From: Burkholderiales bacterium
GTDB taxonomy: Bacteria; Pseudomonadota; Gammaproteobacteria; Burkholderiales; Burkholderiaceae_C
NCBI GenBank assembly: GCA_029268225.1
Contig: JAJUGJ010000002.1
Location: 62,001-126,000 of the forward strand
DNA length: 64,000 bases
Direction: 5' to 3'
Positions 26,542-35,800 of this stretch are shown one piece after another. The notes beneath the pieces were generated by a model. The model saw nothing but the letters and a program-made list of their open reading frames with translations, was not told the DNA's origin and made no database searches. Positions within the stretch are counted from its first letter, which is position 1. Each line of letters starts with the position of its first letter. The translations under genes were made by a program, and so were the position numbers.

Positions 26542-26564
26542 GTGCTCAGATTTGCTCGGTCACA
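26542..26564 (+). promoter_or_regulatory. Predicted response-regulator binding element, copy 1 (two-component promoter)
   Basis: Direct repeat GCTCAG (26544-26549) and GCTCGG (26554-26559) with 10-bp period, followed by TCACA. The 23-bp element matches 19 of 23 positions with the copy at 27331-27353. It lies 31-53 bp before the response-regulator start and 53-75 bp from the divergent kinase start. OmpR-family regulators typically bind such tandem repeats. An inverted repeat CACAG-N8-CTGTG follows directly. Confidence 0.6.
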
Positions 26565-26594
26565 GGCCCTCCCCTGTGTCATAGACTGCCAACC

Positions 26595-27272
26595 ATGGCA
26601 CACCTCATGTTGTTGGAAGACGAGCCCATCTTGCGTGAGGAACTCGCGGAGTTCCTGGTGTCAGTCGGTCATGAGGTGACCGCGGTCGATTCGCTGGCGG
26701 CCTTCCGGCAGACCTATGTGCCACAGGTTCACACGATTGCTTTGATCGATATTGGGCTGCCCGATGGCAGTGGCCTGGACCTGATCCAGGCCCTGCGTGC
26801 CGAGGGGCATCGCCTGGGCATCATTGTGCTGACAGCCCGATCGGCGATGCAGGACAAGGTGCAAGGCCTGACCGGTGGCGCCGACCACTACCTGCCCAAA
26901 ACGGTCGATTTGCAGGAAATCGCCGCCACCGTGGCCGCCCTGTCACGCCGCTTGGGCGTGGACGCCAAGCCTCGCTGGGTGTTGACCGACTCACCACGTC
27001 AGCTGATTTCGCCCGGCGGCGCGGTCATTCCCTTGTCCGGCCAGGATCACACGGTGCTGCACGTTCTGGCACGCAGCCAGGACTACGTCACGCGGGAGGC
27101 CATCGTGGTGGCCCTCGGCGGCAACTATCTGGACTATGACCAACGGCGCCTGGACACCCAGATGCGCCGCCTGCGCCGCAAAGTCGAAGAGACCTGTGGC
27201 CTGGCCCTGCCGGTGAGCACCCTGCGTGGCACGGGCTATCGCTTTCACGACGACATCGAGATCCGACCCTGA
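26595..27272 (+). CDS. OmpR/PhoB-family response regulator
   Basis: 225 residues. Receiver domain 1-120 with acidic pocket Glu8/Asp9, phospho-acceptor Asp52 (ALIDIGLPDGSG) and Lys in YLPKTVD. The C-terminal winged-helix domain (about 130-222) ends with RRLDTQMRRLRRKVEE and TLRGTGYRFH, the typical OmpR/PhoB recognition helix and wing. Divergent from the DISM kinase, its likely partner, and immediately upstream of the TolC/HlyD/giant-protein operon, which it probably regulates. Confidence 0.92.
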   Translation: MAHLMLLEDEPILREELAEFLVSVGHEVTAVDSLAAFRQTYVPQVHTIALIDIGLPDGSGLDLIQALRAEGHRLGIIVLTARSAMQDKVQGLTGGADHYLPKTVDLQEIAATVAALSRRLGVDAKPRWVLTDSPRQLISPGGAVIPLSGQDHTVLHVLARSQDYVTREAIVVALGGNYLDYDQRRLDTQMRRLRRKVEETCGLALPVSTLRGTGYRFHDDIEIRP

Positions 27273-27330
27273 GAAAACGGCGTTCCGCACAGTGGGGGAA
27301 AACGCACGATTTTGGCGAAAGCATCGGCGT

Positions 27331-27377
27331 GCGCTCAGTTTTGCTCAGCCACAATTTGTTCACAGATGGTTACTGTG
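27331..27377 (+). promoter_or_regulatory. Predicted response-regulator binding element, copy 2 (secretion operon promoter)
   Basis: GCTCAG (27333-27338) and GCTCAG (27343-27348), 10-bp period, with CACA at 27350-27353, near-identical to the element before the response-regulator gene. Immediately downstream is an inverted repeat CACAG-N7-CTGTG (27361-27377). The element is about 80 bp upstream of the TolC-like start, a suitable activator position. The exact -35/-10 is not assigned. Confidence 0.6.
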
Positions 27378-27429
27378 GATGGCAACTTAAGGGCACGTTT
27401 TCCGTTCCCGGATTGTCACGCCACCGACC

Positions 27430-28977
27430 ATGCCGAACGCCACACTCTTTGCCTCGCCTCGTCGCATCCCCGTGCGCACCCTGATCGCGGTCGCGACCGC
27501 CGCGATGTTGACCGCCTGCGCCAACATCCGCCCCGTTCCCTTGGAGGCCCAGGATCTGCAGCCGGTCAATGCCAGTGACCGCAGCGCCATGTTGCAGGAG
27601 GTCGTGCCGCTGAGTGGCGCCCTGACCCTGGAAGAAGCTCAGGCCCGTGCGCTGAAGTACAACCTGGAGCGACGCGCCAAGCTGATGGAAGAGGCTCTGG
27701 CCTTGCGCCAGCTGGACGTGACCCACTTGGACATGCTGCCCAAGCTGGTGGCGCAGGCGGGCTACGGCTGGCGCAACAACGACCGCATCAGCCAGAGCCG
27801 CAATGCGGAGAATGGCGACCTGTCCCCCTCCCGCTTCATCTCGCAGGAACGCACCCACGCGCTCGGTGACCTGACCTTGAGCTGGAGTCTGCTGGACTAT
27901 GGCCTGGGCCGTGTGGCCGCCCATCAGCAGGCAGACCGCGTGCTGATTGCCGGGGAGCGTCGCCGTAAGGCCATGCATGTGCTGATGCAGGATGTGCGCA
28001 TCGCCTACTGGCGTGCCGCCAGCGCCCAGAAGTTGCGCGATGACGTGGCCCGCACCATCACGATGGCCGAAGAGGCCCTGGACGACTCCCGCAAGGCCGA
28101 GACCGAGCGGCTGCGCAATCCGATCGACGCCCTGCGCTACCAACGCCAGGTGCTGGAGAACCTGCGCCTGCTCGAAGCCATCAACCAGGAACTGGCGTCG
28201 GCCAACATCGAGCTGGGCGCCCTGATCAACGCCCCCATCGGCGCGACCATCCGAATCGCCGATGTCGAGCAGACACTGACCAGTCCTCGCACGCTGGAGA
28301 TGGACATCGGCGCGATGGAGGAGCTGGCCCTGCAGCAGAACGCCGACCTGCGTGAGCACCATTACAACAGCCGGGTGGCGCGCGAGGAAGTGCGCCGCAC
28401 CCTGGTCCGGCTGTTTCCCAACATCAGCCTGAACTACGGCTACAAGTACGACTCGGACCGCTACCTCGTCCACAACGACTGGCAGGAAGCCGGCGTGCAG
28501 CTGTCCTTCAACCTCTTCAACCTGATCACCGCCGAGACGCAGATGAAGCTGGCGCGTGCCGGCGTGGCCCTGGCCGATCAGCGACGCGTGGCGGCGCAGA
28601 TGGCGGTGGTGACGCAGGTGCACCTGGCGCGCCTGCAGCTGATCAACGCACACAAGCAGTTCCAGCGGGCCGATGCCATCTATCTGACCGACCAGAAGAT
28701 CACCGAGCACACGCGCAACCGTGAGCAGGCGCTGGCCCAGAGCAAGCTGGACCGCGTGGGCAATGAAGTGGCCACCATCCTGAGCATGCTGCGCCGCTAC
28801 CAGGCACTGGCTCAAATGCAGGCGGCCGAAAGTCGGCTGTTGGCGAGCATCGGCGCCGAACCCGCCATTGGCAGCACCGATGAGTTGTCTCTGCCGGAAC
28901 TGGTGGTGCAGATCAAGAGCGGCTCGGAGAGCGCACCACGCTTGCAACCGACTCCATTCCTGAAGGTGGGCTCATGA
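27430..28977 (+). CDS. TolC-family outer-membrane channel lipoprotein
   Basis: 515 residues. The N-terminus ends in a lipobox (AAMLTAC, Cys30), so it is a lipid-anchored TolC/OprM-type channel. Two related helical halves with the usual repeats are visible (LTLEEAQARALKYNLERR; LRDDVARTITMAEEALDDSRKAE; MDIGAMEELALQQNADLREHHYNSRVAREEVR; FPNISLNYGYKYDS), each with strands for the beta barrel. First gene of the operon; its stop overlaps the start of the adaptor gene (ATGA). It should form the outer-membrane exit duct for the downstream exported protein. Confidence 0.92.
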   Translation: MPNATLFASPRRIPVRTLIAVATAAMLTACANIRPVPLEAQDLQPVNASDRSAMLQEVVPLSGALTLEEAQARALKYNLERRAKLMEEALALRQLDVTHLDMLPKLVAQAGYGWRNNDRISQSRNAENGDLSPSRFISQERTHALGDLTLSWSLLDYGLGRVAAHQQADRVLIAGERRRKAMHVLMQDVRIAYWRAASAQKLRDDVARTITMAEEALDDSRKAETERLRNPIDALRYQRQVLENLRLLEAINQELASANIELGALINAPIGATIRIADVEQTLTSPRTLEMDIGAMEELALQQNADLREHHYNSRVAREEVRRTLVRLFPNISLNYGYKYDSDRYLVHNDWQEAGVQLSFNLFNLITAETQMKLARAGVALADQRRVAAQMAVVTQVHLARLQLINAHKQFQRADAIYLTDQKITEHTRNREQALAQSKLDRVGNEVATILSMLRRYQALAQMQAAESRLLASIGAEPAIGSTDELSLPELVVQIKSGSESAPRLQPTPFLKVGS

Positions 28978-29756
28978 GGGCGATCTGGCTGTGGGGTCTG
29001 ATCGGCCTGGGCGCCGTGACGCAGGCGCTGGCGGCCCCCCCCGCGCCGGCCGCCCTCGCCACGCCCACAACGCGCACGGCCATAGAACGCCAGGAAATCC
29101 GTGCGCAATTGCTCCCCCGTCGCTACACCACAGTGGCCGCGGAGATCGGTGCCAAAGTGAACCGCTTACCCGTGCCCGAAGGCGCTGCCTTCCGTGCAGG
29201 CCAATTGCTGGTGAGCTTTGATTGCACGCTGCAACAAGCCCAGATGCAAAAGGCCCGCGCCGAACTGCACGGTGCCGAGCAGACCCTGAAGACAAACCAA
29301 CGCTTGGCCGAACTGAACTCGGTTGGCAAGCTGGAGCTGGACATGGCGCAGGCCGCTGCACACAAAGCGCGCGCCGATGTCGGGGCCAACCAGGCCGTGC
29401 TGAGCAAGTGCGCCATCGCCGCGCCGTTTGCCGGTCGGGTGGCCGAACAGAAGGTGCGTGAGCAGCAGTATGTGCAGCCCGGCCAAGCCTTGCTCGACAT
29501 CCTGGACGACAGCGTGCTGGAGTTGGAGTTTCTGGTGCCGTCGCGCTGGCTGAGCTGGCTGCGCATCGGCGGCACCTTCCAGGTCCAGATCGATGAAACC
29601 CGCAAGAGCTACCCGGCCAAGTTCATCCGCATCGGCGCCCGCGTCGATCCGGTGAGCCAGTCCGTCAAGGTGGCAGCGGCCATCGATGGTCAATTCAAAG
29701 AACTGATTGCCGGGATGAGCGGTCGCGTGCAGATCACGCCCCCCGAATCCCGATGA
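28974..29756 (+). CDS. Short HlyD/RND-type periplasmic adaptor
   Basis: 260 residues with a Sec signal peptide (ends near ALAA at residues 18-21) and no membrane helix afterwards. Lipoyl halves flank a short helical hairpin (VNRLPVPEGAAFRAGQLLVSFD; QMQKARAELHGAEQTLKTNQRLAELNSVGKLELDMAQAAAHKARAD; CAIAAPFAGRVAEQKV), then a beta-barrel domain. It is short compared with the usual 350-400 residues and lacks much of the membrane-proximal domain. Translationally coupled to the TolC-like gene and 44 bp before the giant gene. Confidence 0.88.
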   Translation: MRAIWLWGLIGLGAVTQALAAPPAPAALATPTTRTAIERQEIRAQLLPRRYTTVAAEIGAKVNRLPVPEGAAFRAGQLLVSFDCTLQQAQMQKARAELHGAEQTLKTNQRLAELNSVGKLELDMAQAAAHKARADVGANQAVLSKCAIAAPFAGRVAEQKVREQQYVQPGQALLDILDDSVLELEFLVPSRWLSWLRIGGTFQVQIDETRKSYPAKFIRIGARVDPVSQSVKVAAAIDGQFKELIAGMSGRVQITPPESR

Positions 29757-29764
29757 TGTCCAAG

Positions 29765-29794
29765 GCACCCGCCTGACGCCAGCGGGTGCAGGAG
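29765..29794 (+). promoter_or_regulatory. Hairpin directly before the ribosome site of the giant gene
   Basis: Perfect 8-bp GC-rich arms GCACCCGC (29765-29772) and GCGGGTGC (29782-29789) separated by 9 bases, directly abutting AGGAG (29790-29794) of the 2423-residue gene. There is no T-run. It may set mRNA processing or translation rate of the giant protein relative to its exporters. Confidence 0.5.
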
Positions 29795-29800
29795 TGCCCC

Positions 29801-32800
29801 ATGTCCAAGCGCAACGCCCCCCTGAATCTGACACAGAGCCCTCTGAGCTCCGCGATCTCTGCCGTCCCCAGCAAGCTGGTCCGTCGGCCCCCGCGCCCGA
29901 TGGTGCTGGAGCAGCGCTTCATGTTCGACGGTGCCGCAGTGGGAGATGCGGTGGACACACTGTCAGCGCCCACACCAGAGGCCCAGGCAACGCCAGACGT
30001 TCTGCATCTGGTCCATGCGCCTGCTGTGGCATCGGTACACAGCGCCGAGTCTGCCGCAGAGCAACTGCTGAGCGATTTCCTGCAACAGCCGCAGGCCCAG
30101 GAGACGCTGTTCGCCCTCTTTCATGGCGACCAGGCCGAAGCCAGCGCGGAGTGGCAAGCCCGTGTGACCGCCTTGCTGCAAGACGTTCGCAGCGGCGAAT
30201 TCAACGTGCGCGTGGAATTTCTGAGTGGCGACACCCTACAGGGTGCCAAGGGGGCGTTCACCGCTGAAGGTCCGCAGGGCGGCTTTGTGATCTACCTGAA
30301 CCAGGATTGGATCCAGGCTGGCGCGGATGCTGGCGCCATCACCCGCGTGCTGACGGAAGAATTCGGCCACGCGCTCGACGCCCACCTCAATGGCGGCCAG
30401 GACACTGCGGGGGATGAAGGCGAGGCCTTCGCGCTGATGCTGGCCAACGGCAACCTGAGACTGCAACCTGTGGCCACGCTGGAAGATGGCGGCACCATCG
30501 AAGTTCTGGGCCAGAACGTGAGTGTCGAGTTCGCCCAGTTCACCTTTGTGAACGCCTATCAGATGGTGTACGACGTCGACAATGACTTTGGCACCAACGG
30601 CATCATCGAAGGCAATGCGGGCGAAACCGCTGCGGAAAAAGAGCAGAGCAGCCACAACTTCAATCCCGACTCGCTGGGACAGGTGACGGTCAGCGACGAC
30701 ACCAACAGCAACCTCTTCAGCGGCAATGACGTGGCCGCCATCGGCCTGAACATCGGGGGCAGCAAGTACTACGGCTGGATCAGCCGCCCGATCAAGGATC
30801 AGGGCGTGGTGCGTGGCTTCTATTTCTGGACGGACAAGGACTTCGTGGACCTGGCCACCGCGCAGGCTGATGGCAACCAGGATGGCGACAGCGACGCCAA
30901 GGACAACCGGGGCTTCTTGTTGGTGGTCGACCAAGCCTGGTTCGACACTTTCATCAACACGGCCAACAACCAGGTCACCACCACCGTCAATGTGGACCAG
31001 GCGCTGTACAACGCATACGGCTACACCTACCCCACGGCTACGCCCATCACCACCTACATCAAGGGCCTGGGTTCATCGTCTGACCGCGTGGATGCCGCCT
31101 TGAATGCCGAGTTGGCGAAGGTGGCTGCACCGCCCGCCACAGACGCCGTCAATGACTTGGCCAATGGCACACCCGGCGGGGACGCCGGTGGAGCCGCACT
31201 GGAACAGGGTGTGAACACCAACCCGGATCCGGATGCCGTGGTCACCCCCGGCATCTCCGCCACGGGCAACGTGCTGAGCAACGACAGCCCCTCGACGGGA
31301 CTGACGGTCACCCGCGTGAGCAGCACCTCGACAGGGCTGGCAGGCGCGGTGCCGACCACCGGGACGGTCAGCGTGATGGGGCGCTATGGCACCCTGACGC
31401 TCAATGCCGCAGGCACCTACAGCTACGTCGCCGATGACGACAACTCCACTGTCAACGCCTTGCTGCCGGGAGGCACGCTGACCGACGTGTTCAGCTACAC
31501 CGTCACCAACGGACAGGGCGGCACCGACAGCGCCACGCTGAGTGTGCAGATCAAGGGCAGCAACGATGCGCCGGTGGCCGTGAACGACTACAACACGGCG
31601 AAGGAGAGCACCACCGCGGGTGTCAGTGGATTCACCTCAACCGGCTACACGGCTGTGGGAACGGTGGCAGGCAAAACGGGCGTGCTGGCCAACGACACGG
31701 ATGTCGACAGCGGTGACAGCCACAGCATCGTCGGTCTGGCCATCAATGGTGAGGCGACGGTCGGAACCGTCAATGTCGTGGTCGGCACCGGCTCCCTGTC
31801 CTTCATTGGGGATACGGGATTCACATCGGTGAGCGACAAGGGTGCGGCCAAACTTTATGTGAGCCTGGCAACCGATGCGGCAGGCAGCAATTACCGCGCA
31901 GTTTATGCAGCCGATGGCACCACGCAGATCTATGTGACACAGAAGGTCGAGAGCCCGGCCAACTCCAACAACTGGGTCATCACGCTCAACGCCACACCGG
32001 CGAAATACTACGACGCCACCGGTCTGAAGACGATCACCAATCTCTCGACGTTTTTCACGGACAACAAAGCGGTGGGCTTCGAAAACTCCACCACGTCAAG
32101 TGAGAACACCAGCGGCATGAAGACGGCCACCGTGGCCGTGGCACAGTCAACAGGCTACACCACCATCAGCAACCTGAGTGGCCTGTCCGGCAGCATCGCC
32201 GTGGGGATGACTGTGAGTGGTCCGGGCGTGCCGACCGATGGCGTCACCAAGGTCAGCGCATTGACCTACACCAGCGGCGTGCTCACCAGCATCAAACTGG
32301 ACCGAGAACTGAGCAGCACCACTGGTGGCGCTTTCACGTTTGCGGGAACCGGCACGGTCAGTCAGACGATTCAAGGTGCCCACGGCAGCTTGCTGCTCAA
32401 TGGTGATGGCAGCTACACCTACACGCCCACCACCGACAACGCGTATCTGGCCGGCGGCCAGTCTGCGGTAGAAGTCTTCGATTACACCATGCAGGATGCG
32501 GGCGGCTTGACGAGCAGCGCCAAGCTCTTCATCACGGTGTATGGCAGTGGCTCCACCGATCCGGTACTGACCAACGAAAGCGAGACAGCGACAGAGTCAG
32601 GTGTCGCCAGCAACAGCCCTTACGTCGCGGGTTACACCAACACAGCGGCGCCTGGGGGTAACGCCACCGGCAATGTGTTGAACAACGATAAGGAGTCTGC
32701 TGCCAACACAGTCATCGGGACAGGCTATGTCGCCAACGTGTCCGTCCAAGGCTCCAGTGATCCTGCCACTTTGGTCGACACCGCCAACAACGGCCGGACC

Positions 32801-35800
32801 ACCAGTCAGTCGGTGACAATCAGCGGCCTGTATGGCGACCTGCTGATCAGTGATACCGGTGGGTACACCTACACCATCCGACAAGGACAAGCCGATGTGC
32901 AGGCGTTGCTGCCAGGCCAGACGCTGAGCGACACATTCAATTACCAGGTGAAGAACACGCTGAGTCCGGCAGGCAGCGGATGGGCGAAGCTGGTGATCAC
33001 CGTCAACGGCACGAACGATGCTCCCAATGCAGTGGGCGATCTGGTCACGGCTGTGGCGGGTCAAGCCTCGGCCACCGGCAACGTCTTGGCCAACGACACC
33101 GATGTGGACGCGAATGACAGCCAGACCGTGATCGCTGCGACGGCCGGAGACACGCTCAATGCAGGCACGACCAACACCGCCATCGACACCACGGCCGTGA
33201 TCACAGGCCTTTATGGTCATCTGACGCTCAATGCCGACGGCGCCTACAGCTACGCCATCGACACCAGCCTGAGCAGCGTGAAAGCACTCGCCGCAGGCGA
33301 GATCCGCGACGATGTTTTCGCCTATCAGATCAGAGACACCTGGGGTGCCTTCTCCACGGCCACCTTGACGGTCTCGGTCACCGGGCAAAACGATGCGCCT
33401 GAGAACAGCACCCCGTCGTCCATCACGGCCACAGCAGGAGCGGCCTTTGATTTCACAGGTTCACATTCGATTTCGGTGTCCGACATCGATGGCAACCTGT
33501 CGCGGGTGGTCCTGCATGTGGACCACGGGATCTTGTCGACCTCAGGCACAGGCGGCTCCTTCGTGTTTGACAGCAGCACCGGCAATGCCACGCTCACAGG
33601 CACACAGAATGAAATCAACGCCCTTCTGGCAGGGTTGAGTTACACCGCCAACCCAGGCTTCTCGGGGACGGACTATCTGACCATTTTCAGTCGAGACGAT
33701 CTGCAGGCCTACGACAGTGACGGGTTGGCCATCAATGTGCCCACCAACACATCGGCCTCTGCTTCGGAGGCAGGACTGATTGGCGGCAGCAATCCTGGCG
33801 TCAGCAGCGAAACCTTCACGGGGACGCTCACCTTGGGTCTGAACCAGATGCTCACAGCGCAAACAGGCAGCACCAGCTTGGGCACCTGGTCCGTGAGTGA
33901 GGACGGCAGTTTCAGCTACACCCTGACATCCGCCGCTGCGCATGCGGGTGGCCTCGCCAGCGACCAGTTTGAGTACATTGCCCACGACAGCTACGGCAAC
34001 GCGGTGAAGAACACCGTGACCGTGAGCATTGCCGACGACACTCCAACCGCCCAGGCCGATACAGAGGTGCTTGGCGTGTCCAGCAGTGTTTCAGGCAATG
34101 TGCTGCTGGATGGTACCGACGACGTCTGGGGGGCAGACGGGCCCACACTGACCATCCCTGCAGGTGGGGTAGTGGGCGTGCGAGCCGCAGGCGCGGACAC
34201 CATCTCGGAGGTGCTCACCGGCATCGATACGGTGATTCAAGGCGTGTATGGCACGTTGCGCCTGAAAGCGGATGGCACGTACACCTACACCTCGGATGCC
34301 AACAGTGGCATAGACACCTTCGTCTACACGATCGAGGATGCGGACGGTAGCCGATCCACCAGCACGCTGACTCTCACTGTCACGAGCGCGGATCTGCCCC
34401 CGACCGTCGCCCTGTCCAGCGACAAAACAGACCTCAAGATCGGTGAGACCGCCACCATCACCTTCACTTTCAGTGAAGACCCAGGTGCCAGCTTCACCTC
34501 CGGTGACATCGCCGTCACCGGCGGCACGCTCGGCTCACTGAGCACCAAGGTCGACAACGGTGATGGCACCTACAGCTACACCGCCACGTTCACGCCCAGC
34601 TCGGCCACCGGCTCGGTCAGCGTCGCCAGCAACAAGTTCACCGATCCTGCTGGCAACGCCAATGACGATGGCGCAGACGCCAACAACAGTGTGGATCTGA
34701 GCTACGACGGCGTCGCCCCGACGGTGGCCATCACCACCGACCAGGCCAACCTCAAGATCGGCGAGACTGCCACCATCACCTTCACATTCAGTGAAGATCC
34801 GGGCACCAGCTTCACCTCCGGTGACATCGCGGTCACCGGCGGCACATTGGGCAGCCTGAGCACCAAGGTCGATAACGGCGACGGCACCTACAGCTACACC
34901 GCCACTTTCACGCCCAGTTCGGCCACGGGCTCAGTGAGTGTTGCAAGCAACAAGTTCTCCGACCCCGCGGGCAATGCCAATGACGATGGCGCTGACGCCA
35001 ACAACAGCGTCGACATCGCCTATGACGGTGTCGCCCCCACGGTCGCGTTGAACGTGGACAAGTCCGAGCTCAAGATCGGTGAGACCGCCACCATCACCTT
35101 CACCTTCAGTGAAGATCCAGGCACGAGCTTCACCTCCGGTGACATCGCCGTCACCGGCGGCACGCTCGGCTCACTGAGCGCCAAGGTCGACAACGGTGAC
35201 GGCACCTTCAGCTACACCGCCACTTTCACGCCCAGTTCGGCCACAGGCTCGGTGAGTGTCGCCAGCAGCAAGTTCACCGATCCAGCGGGCAACGCCAATG
35301 ACGATGGCGCGGATGCGAACAACAGCGTGGATCTGAGCTCCGACGGCGTCGCCCCCACAGTCGCCTTGAGCGTGGACAAGTCCGAGCTCAAGATCGGCGA
35401 GACTGCCACCATCACCTTCACATTCAGTGAAGATCCGGGCACCAGCTTCACCTCCGGGGACATCGCCGTCACCGGCGGCACGCTCGGCTCACTGAGCACC
35501 AAGGTCGATAACGGTGACGGCACCTTCAGCTACACCGCGACCTTCACGCCCAGCTCGGCCACGGGCTCGGTGAGTGTCGCCAGCAGCAAGTTCACCGATC
35601 CCGCTGGCAACGCCAATGACGATGGCGCAGACGCGAACAACAGCGTGGATCTGAGCTACGACGGCATCGCCCCATCGGTGGCGATCACCACCGACAAGTC
35701 CGACCTCAAGATCGGTGAGACCGCCACCATCACCTTCACCTTCAGTGAAGATCCAGGCACCAGCTTCACTTCCGGCGACATCGCAGTCACCGGCGGCACG

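Noticed and set aside
30356-30370. Active zinc metalloprotease site in the giant protein
   Set aside because: The motif reads EEFGH rather than HExxH; without the first His a functional site is unlikely.
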